From Rhodospirillaceae bacterium (GTDB lineage: Bacteria; Pseudomonadota; Alphaproteobacteria; Rhodospirillales; Rhodospirillaceae), in contig JAQWQC010000002.1 in assembly GCA_029245025.1 (NCBI GenBank), forward strand, positions 1-64,000: a DNA stretch of 64,000 nt, in the 5' to 3' direction. How positions within the stretch are numbered: position 1 is the first letter of the stretch; every line of letters begins with the position of its first letter. The position numbers and the translations under genes are program-made. Of this stretch, positions 26,491 to 36,221 are shown piece after piece. The notes beneath the pieces are model-generated. The model worked only from the letters and a program-made list of their open reading frames with translations, was not told where the DNA came from and searched no databases.

Positions 26491-28827
26491 TTACTTCACT
26501 GTGGCCGGAATTTTTGAAGTTCCGCCTGAAGGTCTCTTTTTCTTCTTCTGTTTGGGCTTAACAGGTTTAGCCGCGGCTTCGTGATGGAGGGTGAGTTTGC
26601 GATCCTTCACACCAACTTTGACCAATCCGCCTGCCACAAGCTTCCCGAAAAGCAACTCTTCTGCGAGTGGCTTTTTGATTTCGTTCTGGATCAAACGGCC
26701 AAGCGGACGCGCGCCCATTGTTTTGTCATAGCCTTTGCTCGCGAGATAATCCCGAGCCGCAGACGTCAGCTCTATGGACACGTTTCTATCAGAGAGCTGC
26801 GCTTCCAACTGCATGACAAACTTTTCGACAACCTTGCCAACCACCTCCGGCAGCAGAGAGGCGAACGGGATTATAGCGTCCAACCGATTGCGGAATTCAG
26901 GCGTGAACATCCGTTCAATCGCTTCTTTATCTTCTCCCTCACGGCTCTCGCGTTCAAAACCGATGGCATTCTTTGCCAGTTCCGACGCGCCTGCGTTGGT
27001 CGTCATAATCAAAATCGTATTGCGGAAATCGATGCTCTTACCGTTGTGGTCGGTCAGCTTTCCGTGATCCATAACCTGGAGCAGGATATTGAACAGATCT
27101 GGGTGAGCTTTCTCGATTTCGTCGAGCAACAGCACACTGTGTGGATGTTGATCAACAGCATCTGTTAGCAATCCGCCTTGGTCAAACCCAACGTACCCTG
27201 GCGGTGCGCCGATCAAGCGCGAAACTGAGTGTCGCTCCATATATTCAGACATATCGAACCGATGAAGTTCGATACCGAGGCTCGCAGCCAGTTGGCGCGC
27301 GACCTCCGTCTTCCCTACACCCGTTGGTCCAGAGAAAAGGTAACTTCCAATGGGCTTTTCAGGTTCACGCAACCCCGCACGAGACAGCTTGATCGCACCG
27401 GATAGCGCGCTGATAGCGTCATCTTGGCCAAACACCATGGTCTTGAGATCACGCTCAAGGTTTTGCAGCGCTTTTTTGTCGTCCCGGGAAACAGACTTCG
27501 GCGGTATGCGAGCCATTTTGGCGACAACAGCCTCTACTTCTTTCACTGAAATCGTTTTGCGCCGCTTGTTCTCTGGCAACAGCATTTGGGCCGCGCCTGT
27601 TTCATCTATGACGTCGATTGCTTTGTCGGGCAACTTGCGGTCGTTGATATATTTTGCCGCAAGCTCTACAGCGGTGCGAATTGCATCCGCCGTATAACGA
27701 ACGTGATGATGCTCCTCGTAGTAAGGCTTAAGCCCTTTGAGAATCTTGATCGTGTCATCAATGCTCGGCTCAACAACATCAATTTTCTGGAAGCGGCGGA
27801 CAAGCGCACGGTCTTTTTCAAAATGACTGCGAAATTCCTTGTATGTGGTCGAGCCCATGCAGCGAAGCGACCCAGCCGCTAATGCAGGCTTCATCAGATT
27901 TGACGCATCCATGGCGCCACCAGATGTCGCCCCTGCTCCAATGACGGTATGAATCTCATCGATAAACAGGACCGCCCCATCTGTCTGTTCTAATTCAGCA
28001 ACGACAGCTTTCAGGCGCTCTTCAAAATCACCGCGATAGCGCGTTCCGGCCAACAACGATCCCATATCGAGGGAGTAGATTGTCGCATCTTCTAGGACTT
28101 TAGGGACTTCCTTGTTCACGATGCGCCGGGCCAACCCTTCCGCCAACGCCGTTTTCCCGACCCCAGAATCTCCTACATACAATGGGTTGTTTTTGTTTCG
28201 GCGACACAGAATTTGAATCGTTCGTTCTATCTCAAGATCACGCCCGATCAACGGATCGATCTTCCCGTCGGCAGCCTTTTCGTTGAGATTAACGCAATAC
28301 GCCGACAAAGCTTCTTGGCCCGTCGCAGTCTCTTCTTCGCCCGATGCCCCCTCACCCTCAGCGCCATGCACTGGCCGCGCACGCGCTTCACCGGGACGCT
28401 TCGAAATACCGTGAGAGATATAGTTAACGGCATCAAGTCGGGCCATATCTTGGGTTTGGAGAAAATAGACCGCATGACTCTCACGCTCAGAGAACAGAGC
28501 CACTAAGACGTTTGCGCCGGTAACCTGTTCCCGTTTTGCAGACTGAACATGGATAGCCGCGCGTTGCACCACCCGCTGAAAACCAGCCGTAGGTTTTGGA
28601 TCGTCCTCTTCGGATGAAACGAGTTCTTCTAAATCTTCATCGACGAAACCGGTGAGCACTTGGGTCAGTTGATCCAAGTCTACGTTACAGGCCCGCATAA
28701 CAGAAACAGCATCCTGGTCATCACACAGTGCCAGCAGCAGGTGCTCAAGAGTGGCGTACTCGTGATCCCTCTCAGCCGCCAGCGCGAGGGCGTGATGTAA
28801 TGTTTTTTCTAAGTTCTGTGACAACAT
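26491..28827 (-). CDS. clpA: ATP-dependent Clp protease ATP-binding subunit ClpA
   Basis: The 778-residue AAA+ unfoldase has an N-domain that docks ClpS, a first ATPase module with [10 protein letters not shown], and a second with [10 protein letters not shown]. The IGF loop (NAIGFERE) that docks ClpP lies before [10 protein letters not shown]. An unusual Lys-rich C-terminal tail ([13 protein letters not shown]) extends past the D2 domain. It feeds N-degron substrates to ClpP, which is not in the window. It lies directly downstream of clpS. Confidence 0.97.
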   Translation of the reverse strand: MLSQNLEKTLHHALALAAERDHEYATLEHLLLALCDDQDAVSVMRACNVDLDQLTQVLTGFVDEDLEELVSSEEDDPKPTAGFQRVVQRAAIHVQSAKREQVTGANVLVALFSERESHAVYFLQTQDMARLDAVNYISHGISKRPGEARARPVHGAEGEGASGEEETATGQEALSAYCVNLNEKAADGKIDPLIGRDLEIERTIQILCRRNKNNPLYVGDSGVGKTALAEGLARRIVNKEVPKVLEDATIYSLDMGSLLAGTRYRGDFEERLKAVVAELEQTDGAVLFIDEIHTVIGAGATSGGAMDASNLMKPALAAGSLRCMGSTTYKEFRSHFEKDRALVRRFQKIDVVEPSIDDTIKILKGLKPYYEEHHHVRYTADAIRTAVELAAKYINDRKLPDKAIDVIDETGAAQMLLPENKRRKTISVKEVEAVVAKMARIPPKSVSRDDKKALQNLERDLKTMVFGQDDAISALSGAIKLSRAGLREPEKPIGSYLFSGPTGVGKTEVARQLAASLGIELHRFDMSEYMERHSVSRLIGAPPGYVGFDQGGLLTDAVDQHPHSVLLLDEIEKAHPDLFNILLQVMDHGKLTDHNGKSIDFRNTILIMTTNAGASELAKNAIGFERESREGEDKEAIERMFTPEFRNRLDAIIPFASLLPEVVGKVVEKFVMQLEAQLSDRNVSIELTSAARDYLASKGYDKTMGARPLGRLIQNEIKKPLAEELLFGKLVAGGLVKVGVKDRKLTLHHEAAAKPVKPKQKKKKRPSGGTSKIPATVK

Positions 28828-28881
28828 TCGGAAACGATACCTTTTGCTGAGTTAAACGAACGTAACCAGGTGTTCGGTTCG

Positions 28882-29280
28882 CTATTCTTTCTCCAGGGTG
28901 CACTGCAGTGGATGCTGATTTTTACGGGCCATATCCATAGTTTGGGTCACTTTGGTTTCTGCAACCTCATAGGTGTACACGCCACATACGCCGACACCTT
29001 TTTGATGAACGTGCAGCATAATACGTGTGGCATCATCGCCGTTCTTGCCAAAGACCCGTTCCAACACATGCACGACAAATTCCATCGGCGTGTAATCATC
29101 GTTTAACATCAAGACCTTATACATCGACGGCTTTTTGACCTTAGGGCGGGTTTTAATAACCACACCCGTGTCAGGGCCTCCATCGCCGCCATTGTCTTTA
29201 TCGTCATCACTACCAGCAGCAATCGCTGGCGGTATACGGTCTATTGGGTCGAGAATAGTCATAGTCCTTATCGGTATCAT
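28882..29280 (-). CDS. clpS: ClpS adaptor of the ClpAP protease
   Basis: The 132-residue protein has the ClpS core [15 protein letters not shown] (N-degron pocket residues Asn-Asp-Asp), MLHVHQKG and [11 protein letters not shown]. The N-terminal 45 residues, rich in Gly and Asp, form the flexible arm. An internal ATG six codons in is an alternative start. It delivers N-end-rule substrates to ClpA, encoded next. Confidence 0.95.
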   Translation of the reverse strand: MIPIRTMTILDPIDRIPPAIAAGSDDDKDNGGDGGPDTGVVIKTRPKVKKPSMYKVLMLNDDYTPMEFVVHVLERVFGKNGDDATRIMLHVHQKGVGVCGVYTYEVAETKVTQTMDMARKNQHPLQCTLEKE

Positions 29281-29542
29281 GCTAGCAATCTTATCAAATA
29301 TGGTGTCGGAGCGTCGGCAAAAAAAGGCCTACACATCCAAAGAGTTGCGTAACGGCCAGCCAGACCCCTCTTCTGTCGAGACACAGAGTCGTTGCACTGA
29401 TTCCGCAAACGGAATGTTAACAACCCCTAATTTACCTTGTGAATCAAAGAGATGACTGGACAGCGCTCGGTCTCACACGTACGATTCTGGGCAAATGGGG
29501 CGCCACAGCAACGACTCTGGGGCAATTCGGTAGGGAAAACCT

Positions 29543-30757
29543 TTGCGTAATATCGGATTTCTGCGTGGTCTCACGATCGCGGGGACAGCTTTTCTCCTAA
29601 TTATTACATCCGCCTGGCCGACAATGGCCAAGTATGCCTCGGTCGTAATCGATGCAGAAACGGGCCGTGTCTATCATGAGGTGAACGCTGATACGCGCAA
29701 TTACCCCGCCTCACTGACAAAAATGATGACCCTGTACATACTGTTCGAAGCCATTGAACAGGGCGACATGAACCTGAAATCGAAGATGAAAGTGTCAGCT
29801 CGCGCCTCCCGTCAGCCCAGCTCTAAGATGTGGCTTGATCCAGGCAGTTATATGACGGCGGAAGATGCAATTCTTGGCCTGGTCGTGCGGTCTGCCAACG
29901 ATGTTGCGGTGGTGGTAGCTGAGCACTTCGGTAAAACCGAGCGCACGTTTGCTAAACAAATGACCAAGAAAGCTAAGGAATTGGGCATGACACGCACCAA
30001 TTTCCGCAACGCTTCTGGCTTGCCTAATCGTGGGCAACTTTCGACAGCACGCGATATGGCAATACTTGCTCAGCGTCTGATGAACGACTTCCCCCAGTTT
30101 TACAGTTATTTTGCGCGGACAAAGTTTACATACGCGGGCAAGACATTTCGCGGACACAATAAGTTCATGTCTCGCTACGCGGGGGCTGACGGCCTCAAAA
30201 CGGGCTACATAAGAGCATCCGGATACAATTTAGCGGCCTCTGCCAAACGAGACGACACACGACTTATCGGCGTGGTCTTCGGTGGTAAATCCGCTAAACA
30301 ACGAGATCGACACTTAGCGACTTTAATGGACAAAGGTTTTGTTGAAGCAGCGGAATATGGACGCCCCCCTTACCCCGCGCGCAAACCTCTTATGATGGTA
30401 GAAGCAGATGGTTCCTTAGCCCCTGCTAGCATTACGATTAAACCACGGGGCAAACCAGATCCCGTAATTCTGCGCGCCGAAGCATGGGGTATTCAGATAG
30501 GTGCCTATTCAATCAGTGACATAGCGCAACAAAAAGCCAATGAGGCCGCTGCCGTTGTTAAAAAAATGTACGCGGCTGCTTTCGGTCGGATAGAGCCGGT
30601 TATCGTAAGCGGCAAGCAACTCTATCGCGCTCAGATTATGGGATTAACAGAAGCCGATACACGGAAAGCGTGCCAACTCATGGAGCGTGCGCCACATCAA
30701 TGCTTGATCGTAGCACCCGAGTTTGCAAGTGCGGTCAGGGCCAGTACGTCTGGCTGA
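29543..30757 (+). CDS. D-alanyl-D-alanine carboxypeptidase with SPOR domain
   Basis: The start is TTG with TAGGG 7 bases upstream; no ATG precedes the signal peptide (ending PTMA). The penicillin-binding motifs are S57-L-T-K60, S117-A-N119 and K219-T-G221, so it is an active-site-serine DD-carboxypeptidase of the PBP5/6 type that trims peptidoglycan pentapeptides. Residues about 315-400, beginning WGIQIGAYS, form a SPOR domain that binds denuded glycan at the septum. This fusion is common in alphaproteobacteria. Confidence 0.9.
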   Translation: MRNIGFLRGLTIAGTAFLLIITSAWPTMAKYASVVIDAETGRVYHEVNADTRNYPASLTKMMTLYILFEAIEQGDMNLKSKMKVSARASRQPSSKMWLDPGSYMTAEDAILGLVVRSANDVAVVVAEHFGKTERTFAKQMTKKAKELGMTRTNFRNASGLPNRGQLSTARDMAILAQRLMNDFPQFYSYFARTKFTYAGKTFRGHNKFMSRYAGADGLKTGYIRASGYNLAASAKRDDTRLIGVVFGGKSAKQRDRHLATLMDKGFVEAAEYGRPPYPARKPLMMVEADGSLAPASITIKPRGKPDPVILRAEAWGIQIGAYSISDIAQQKANEAAAVVKKMYAAAFGRIEPVIVSGKQLYRAQIMGLTEADTRKACQLMERAPHQCLIVAPEFASAVRASTSG

Positions 30758-30767
30758 CCGCCAATAT

Positions 30768-32150
30768 TCATTCCGGCAAAGCAACGCCGCTCGCACTCAA
30801 TTGCTCAGAAAGCGCACTCTTAAGCGCGGCAAGAGACGTTTCACTGTCAGCTTCACATCGCGCCACCAACACAGCCTGAGTGTTAGACGCCCGTAAGAGC
30901 CACCATCCGCCATCTTGATTGACCCTAACACCATCGACGTCGTTCACGTCAGCGCCTGATTCAGTCACGCGCTCCTTAACCTCTTCGATAACCGCAAATT
31001 TTCTATCATCAGGGCAAGAGAACCTCAGTTCTGGTGTATTCACGGCCTTTGGAATACGGACATATCGATCTGCCAAGCTTTCGTCCTGTTGACAGAGAAT
31101 TGAAAGAAACCGAATGGCGGCATAGAGCGCGTCGTCAAACCCGTAGTAGTGATCCGCAAAAAAGATGTGACCACTCATCTCTCCTGCTAACGGCGCATTC
31201 AACTCGTTCATTTTAGACTTGATAAGAGAGTGACCGGTCTTTGCCATTACAGGCTGTCCGCCCATGCGGGCAATCTCATCAAATAGAACCTGGCTTGCCT
31301 TTACATCGGCAATGATTGGAGCGCCTGGGCGTTCAGCAAGAACGGCCTCTCCTAGAATGACCAGAATTTGATCACCCCACAAAATATTGCCATTGCCGTC
31401 AATAATCCCAATCCGGTCGCCATCGCCATCGAACGCAAAACCAACATCTGCATTCTCGGCGGCGACCGCTGCTTTCAACTGTTCCAAATTCTCTGGGATT
31501 GTTGGATCCGGATGATGATTGGGAAACGTGCCATCAATTTCACCGTTGATCACCAAGTGCCGCCCTGGCAAACCTTTAACCGCCGCAGTAACGGCTTCAC
31601 CTGCCGCCCCGTTTCCAGGGTCCCAAACCACAGACAACTCTTTGTCACCTTTGAAATCTGAAAGAACGCGGGCGACATAATTCTCAAAAGCCGGCTTATC
31701 GGACACCGACCCTTTGCCCGTTGCGAACTCGCCAGACGCGGCCTGGACGCCAAGGTTCTTTATGGCATCGCCAAAAAAAGGTTTGCGCCCCAGCATCATC
31801 TTGAAGCCATTGTGCGTTGGCGGATTATGGGACCCTGTCACCATAATGCCAGCGTCTGCACCACTGTCTGTAGCAGCAAAATACAGCATGGGACTTGGGC
31901 CCAGCCCTACGCGATCAACGGATACACCGGTCGACTGGAGGCCATCGACGAGAGCTGCTTCCATAGCAGGAGAACTTTGTCGCCCATCATATCCGACACA
32001 AACCCGACTGCCGCCATCGGACCGCACGAGAGATCCAAATGCCTGCCCGAGTGCTTGGGCATCTGATTCATGTAACGTGTCTCCGACGATGCCGCGGATG
32101 TCATACTCGCGCAAAATCAATGAATGAAAATTATGTCCTGTTGCCATCAA
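30768..32150 (-). CDS. phosphomannomutase/phosphoglucomutase
   Basis: The 460-residue alpha-D-phosphohexomutase has the phosphoserine loop VTGSHNPPTHNG, the metal loop FDGDGDRIG, the sugar-binding GEMSGHIFF and a C-terminal R-A-S-N-T-Q phosphate site. It resembles AlgC/PMM-PGM, interconverting mannose or glucose 1- and 6-phosphates. Its position after galU and ugd places it in UDP-sugar supply for surface polysaccharide. It overlaps the ugd stop by 4 bases. Confidence 0.92.
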   Translation of the reverse strand: MMATGHNFHSLILREYDIRGIVGDTLHESDAQALGQAFGSLVRSDGGSRVCVGYDGRQSSPAMEAALVDGLQSTGVSVDRVGLGPSPMLYFAATDSGADAGIMVTGSHNPPTHNGFKMMLGRKPFFGDAIKNLGVQAASGEFATGKGSVSDKPAFENYVARVLSDFKGDKELSVVWDPGNGAAGEAVTAAVKGLPGRHLVINGEIDGTFPNHHPDPTIPENLEQLKAAVAAENADVGFAFDGDGDRIGIIDGNGNILWGDQILVILGEAVLAERPGAPIIADVKASQVLFDEIARMGGQPVMAKTGHSLIKSKMNELNAPLAGEMSGHIFFADHYYGFDDALYAAIRFLSILCQQDESLADRYVRIPKAVNTPELRFSCPDDRKFAVIEEVKERVTESGADVNDVDGVRVNQDGGWWLLRASNTQAVLVARCEADSETSLAALKSALSEQLSASGVALPE

Positions 32151-33472
32151 GGAGTATCCTGGGTCACTGCGGGTCTTCCGACACAGTAATATTCAAATCC
32201 GGCCTGTCGCATATCATCTGGTGAATAAATGTTCCGGAGGTCGACAAGTATTGGTGCAGAAAGTGATTTCTTAACGCGTTCTAAATCGAGGCTTCGGAAT
32301 TCATTCCACTCGGTGACTACAGTTAAGGCATCCGCCCCGTCCATTGCTGCATAGGCATCGGAGCAATACGTAACATCAGGCATCAACATCTTTGCCTCAT
32401 CCATGCCTTCCGGGTCGTAGGCTTGGACCTGGGCGCCAGCTTCAAGTAAGGCGGCGACAATTGAAAGCGACGGACTATCCCTCATGTCATCGGTGTTTGG
32501 CTTAAAGGTCAAACCCAGCATGGCAATGGTCTTTCCTTTGACCGAACCGCCGAATGCCTCAATAATTCGGTTTGCCATCGCTGTTTTACGTTTGTCGTTT
32601 ACATCGACGACGGCTTCTATGATGCGCAACGGAGATTCATACTGTTGGGCCGTCTTAACCAAAGCGAGTGTATCCTTAGGAAAGCAAGATCCGCCGTATC
32701 CTGGTCCCGCATGGAGGAATTTTCTGCCGATGCGGCCGTCGAGCCCAATCCCTTTCGCCACGTCATGAACATCTGCACCTACCCGTTCGCACAGATCAGC
32801 AATTTCGTTGATGAAGCTAATCTTAGTGGCAAGAAACGTATTGGCGGCGTATTTGATCAACTCGGATGTTTCGATAGCCGTGAAAAGAATTGGCGTCTCT
32901 ATCAAATACAAAACTCGATAGAGTTGTCGCATCACTTCTTTGGCACGCTCAGTCTCTGCACCAATAACCACACGGTCTGGCCTCATGAAATCATTAATCG
33001 CAGACCCTTCACGGAGGAATTCAGGGTTAGACACAACATCAAAGTCCGCGTCAGGCCTAGCCTTCTTAATTACGCGCTCCACCTCGCGACCCGTGCCAAC
33101 TGGCACCGTCGACTTAGTTACGATCACTGTATAGTGCTCAAGGGCTTGGGCAATTTCCTCCGCTGCTGCATAGACAAATGACAGATCAGCGTGACCGTCT
33201 CCTCGACGGCTTGGTGTGCCAACCGCGATAAATACGGCATCCGCCTGCTTAACCGCAGCCTTAAGATCGGTAGAGAATGTTAACCGACCCGCAGCCGTGT
33301 TTGTTTTAACAAGATTCTCTAAGCCAGGCTCAAATATCGGTATTTCGCCGCTTTGAAGACGAGTGACCTTTTCTGCATCCTTGTCGACACAGGTCACATT
33401 GACACCGAATTCCGAGAAGCAAGCTCCTGAGACTAAGCCGACATAGCCGGTTCCGATCATTGCGATACGCAT
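32147..33472 (-). CDS. ugd: UDP-glucose 6-dehydrogenase
   Basis: The 441-residue protein starts with the NAD-binding MIGTGYVGLVSGACF, has the catalytic Cys in GPGYGGSCFPKDT, and the central Lys/Asn segment KYAANTFLATKISFINEIADLCE. It oxidises UDP-glucose to UDP-glucuronate. The gene follows galU by 27 bases, which supplies its substrate, and is coupled to the mutase gene. Confidence 0.95.
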   Translation of the reverse strand: MRIAMIGTGYVGLVSGACFSEFGVNVTCVDKDAEKVTRLQSGEIPIFEPGLENLVKTNTAAGRLTFSTDLKAAVKQADAVFIAVGTPSRRGDGHADLSFVYAAAEEIAQALEHYTVIVTKSTVPVGTGREVERVIKKARPDADFDVVSNPEFLREGSAINDFMRPDRVVIGAETERAKEVMRQLYRVLYLIETPILFTAIETSELIKYAANTFLATKISFINEIADLCERVGADVHDVAKGIGLDGRIGRKFLHAGPGYGGSCFPKDTLALVKTAQQYESPLRIIEAVVDVNDKRKTAMANRIIEAFGGSVKGKTIAMLGLTFKPNTDDMRDSPSLSIVAALLEAGAQVQAYDPEGMDEAKMLMPDVTYCSDAYAAMDGADALTVVTEWNEFRSLDLERVKKSLSAPILVDLRNIYSPDDMRQAGFEYYCVGRPAVTQDTP

Positions 33473-33499
33473 AGCTGCGATAATCCTTGTTTAGAACTT

Positions 33500-34372
33500 T
33501 TAGGCGATAAGTTTCGCGACGGCAGCGCGTACTTGATCAGACATCTCAGGGCGCTTAAGCGCAAATGCGATATTAGCAGTAAGGAACCCAACCTTATCTC
33601 CACAGTCAAACCGCTCACCATCGAACCGCACTCCATGAAACGGAAGCGAGTCTGTCGTTGCATCAATGGCATCGGTCAGCTGAATCTCACCGCCAGCTCC
33701 CGTTAACTGTTTGTCGAGATGAGTAAATATTGCGGGGTCCAAAACATACCGGCCAATATTTGCCAAACGAGAAGGCGCGTCTTCCGGACTAGGCTTCTCA
33801 AGCATACCCTTAGCTTTGGCTACCTTTCCGTCATCGGATTCCACATCCAGAATACCGTAACGGTTAGTATGTTTAGGCGGCACTTCGGTGACAGATATCA
33901 AATTTCCGCCAACGTCGGCATGCACGTCCAAGAGTTGTTTCAAACCAGGAACGTCTGACATCAAGAGCTCGTCAGGCAACAACACAGCAAACGGTTCCTC
34001 GCCGATAAATTCGCGTGCGCACCACACCGCATGCCCTAGCCCAAGAGGGACCTGTTGGCGTACCGAAAACACCTTCCCTGGGTCGGGCATCGCCTCGAAC
34101 AAAGACTCCAATTCCTGTTCCTTACCCCGTCGCCCCAGCAACATCTCTAACTCAGGCGCATGGTCAAAGTGATCGACCAGAACCGACTTGCCCCGCCCCG
34201 TCACAAAAATGAAATACTCAATTCCCGCTGCCGCCGCTTCTTCAACCGCGTATTGAATGAGAGGTTTGTCGACGATGGGAAGCATTTCTTTGGCCATGAC
34301 TTTAGTGGCCGGTAGAAACCGAGTTCCGAGACCGGCGACTGGAAATATCGCCTTTCGCACCCGCCTCGCCAT
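33500..34372 (-). CDS. galU: UTP-glucose-1-phosphate uridylyltransferase
   Basis: The 290-residue nucleotidyltransferase shows FPVAGLGTRFLPATK, PIVDKPLIQYAVEEA, VLLPDELL and GEIQLTDAI. It makes UDP-glucose from UTP and glucose 1-phosphate. It heads a galU-ugd-mutase operon on the minus strand. Confidence 0.95.
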   Translation of the reverse strand: MARRVRKAIFPVAGLGTRFLPATKVMAKEMLPIVDKPLIQYAVEEAAAAGIEYFIFVTGRGKSVLVDHFDHAPELEMLLGRRGKEQELESLFEAMPDPGKVFSVRQQVPLGLGHAVWCAREFIGEEPFAVLLPDELLMSDVPGLKQLLDVHADVGGNLISVTEVPPKHTNRYGILDVESDDGKVAKAKGMLEKPSPEDAPSRLANIGRYVLDPAIFTHLDKQLTGAGGEIQLTDAIDATTDSLPFHGVRFDGERFDCGDKVGFLTANIAFALKRPEMSDQVRAAVAKLIA

Positions 34373-34496
34373 ACTCGTGCCCCCTTATGACACTTCATAA
34401 AAAAAATGCCAGATTTCTGCCGCCTCAAGAAGACTGTAATTGATCGCTTTGTGCCATGCGTAGCCCGACGTGGCAACACCGTTACACTAGAGGCGT

Positions 34497-35258
34497 TCAG
34501 TCACCTAATAGAAGGTCTTTGGCTTCGTTTATTTTAGCTGCGAGGTACGCCGACCCTCCACGATCGGGATGAACTTTGCTCATCAGCTGACGGTAGGCAT
34601 TCTTAATTTCTTTACGACCTGCATCTGGAGCTAAACCAAGAACCCGATAGGCCTCTGCAGGGGTCATCGGACCTAATGAGCCACCGCGCTCATTGTCAGA
34701 TTGTCCGCCGCCATCACCCTTTATCTCATCCCGCCAACCAACGTGGGAGCGATCGAGATAGGCATCTAAAAGCCCAATGGAATCGGCATCGTTTTGAATT
34801 CTGGCTCTAAACGCCAGCAAGTCTTGTGTAGTCATTGCGGAAAGAAGGCGGCCCTGAAACTCACCAGTCAATATTTCACCATCCATCCGGCCACTATCGT
34901 GTTCCAGGGTCATACGCAAAATATTTGACTCTACTTGGGACGTTTGGCCTGGTGGTGTCTGAGTACGTCCATTGAAACCGCCTAAACCTCGCAATCCTCC
35001 AAAGATGCCGCGCATTTGCTGGAACATTGAGATCATATTAAACAAGCGCCAGCCAAACGCCACGATGCCCATCACCAGACCAAATGCAGCGGCTAGTCGT
35101 CCGGTTAAAGCCAAGAAGAGGGCGACCAGGCCGAGGACCAAGACTACGGCCCATTTGAGAGTGCGCTTAAGTAGAGCGGGGTCAGAAATTTCGTACCACC
35201 GCATGAGAAGCACCGCTGAGATAAGAAGGCCTATCCCAAGAAAAGCTGATAGCAGCAT
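34497..35258 (-). CDS. membrane-anchored DnaJ-domain protein
   Basis: Two hydrophobic segments in the first 70 residues are followed by a Gly-rich stretch and a C-terminal J domain (about 198-253) with AYRVLGL, KEIKNAYRQLMSKVHPDRGG; the HPD that stimulates DnaK is intact. The topology resembles small membrane DnaJ proteins with the J domain in the cytosol. It begins 3 bases after the VWA gene, so the two form an operon. Confidence 0.82.
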   Translation of the reverse strand: MLLSAFLGIGLLISAVLLMRWYEISDPALLKRTLKWAVVLVLGLVALFLALTGRLAAAFGLVMGIVAFGWRLFNMISMFQQMRGIFGGLRGLGGFNGRTQTPPGQTSQVESNILRMTLEHDSGRMDGEILTGEFQGRLLSAMTTQDLLAFRARIQNDADSIGLLDAYLDRSHVGWRDEIKGDGGGQSDNERGGSLGPMTPAEAYRVLGLAPDAGRKEIKNAYRQLMSKVHPDRGGSAYLAAKINEAKDLLLGD

Positions 35259-35261
35259 GTT

Positions 35262-35966
35262 TTATCGCCCCGCCATCTGATCAGAAATCTGTCGAACGGA
35301 ACCACCCTGTTTACGACCATAATTTTCTAGAGCTTGCGCACCACCGGCGGCAAAGGCTGCAACTGCCCGCAATAAAGCACGAAGTGCGCCAGGGCTAGAC
35401 GCATCAAAAAGACAGTAAGCGCCACCAGATACCTTTGCGATATGTTTATATGTGGATGCCGCGGGCTCACCACCACCTTCATGGAACATAAATACCGGCA
35501 CGCCTCGAAGCCCGAGTTGGCCTGCAACGTCGGCAAGTAAATCGACATTCTCCTCCATTGCATCGCCAATAAAAACAAGGGCATTGACCGAATCTTGTCC
35601 GGCTTCCTTTAAAGTATGTTTTAAGACGCGTTCTATTTGAGTTAGACCGGCGAGCACATCAACCTTACCCATAAGACGCCCAAGTTCAGTGGCATCTTGC
35701 GTCCATCCACTCGATCGACACTCTGCTAACCCCCGGTAGTATACCAACTGAACCTCCAAACCGCCCAAGGTCGACGCTTCTACAAACATGTCAGCTTGAA
35801 TACTCATCGCCATATCCCACGAAGGTCCACGGCTCGCTGTAGCGTCCATAGAAAATATGAGCCGACCATTCGGTTTTTCAAAGCGCACCGGTGTTTTTTC
35901 CGCGGCATCGAGAAACGCTGCAACGTTGCGGCTCACTGCGTCCGGTGTCAGGGGTTTTGCGCACAT
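35262..35966 (-). CDS. VWA-domain protein
   Basis: The 234-residue soluble protein has a von Willebrand A fold: FSMDATASRGPSWDMA carries a D-x-T-x-S variant of the MIDAS motif, and ALVFIGDAMEE gives the later metal loop. No signal peptide is seen. It is likely a cytoplasmic metal-dependent interaction module; its partner is unknown, with the co-transcribed DnaJ protein the obvious candidate. Confidence 0.78.
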   Translation of the reverse strand: MCAKPLTPDAVSRNVAAFLDAAEKTPVRFEKPNGRLIFSMDATASRGPSWDMAMSIQADMFVEASTLGGLEVQLVYYRGLAECRSSGWTQDATELGRLMGKVDVLAGLTQIERVLKHTLKEAGQDSVNALVFIGDAMEENVDLLADVAGQLGLRGVPVFMFHEGGGEPAASTYKHIAKVSGGAYCLFDASSPGALRALLRAVAAFAAGGAQALENYGRKQGGSVRQISDQMAGR

Positions 35967-36019
35967 GCGTTAGTCTAACCCGGCTTAAATGCCATTGCAG
36001 GAAAAACATAAATGCGTGT

Positions 36020-36102
36020 GAGCCCAGGTTGCCCTGGGGGAGAAAGAACTGGGGCTCAACCCAGGGCCAAAAATATCTGGGTTAGCGGTTATTGGGCCCC
36101 CA
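36020..36102. repeat. cluster of nested CCCAG/CTGGG inverted repeats
   Basis: GCCCTGGG (36031-36038) pairs with CCCAGGGC (36060-36067); GAGCCCAG (36020-36027) can pair with CTGGGGCTC (36049-36057); AACCCAG (36058-36064) can pair with CTGGGTT (36077-36083); and GGGCCCCCAG follows. The structures are mutually exclusive. They lie between the divergent VWA and FAD-oxidoreductase genes. Confidence 0.6.
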
Positions 36103-36221
36103 GTGTAATTCCTGACGGAGCTACTGATGACTAAAAGCGCTCTAAGCAATAGTTTTGAATAACGGCAATACTGAGGTAAACCATTGCTACGTCCCCTATG
36201 TGATAAGGCGCCGTTTGCACT

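Noticed and set aside
26581-27168. 195-residue plus-strand frame opposite clpA
   Set aside because: Its sequence mirrors conserved clpA codons and shows no domain or start signal of its own.
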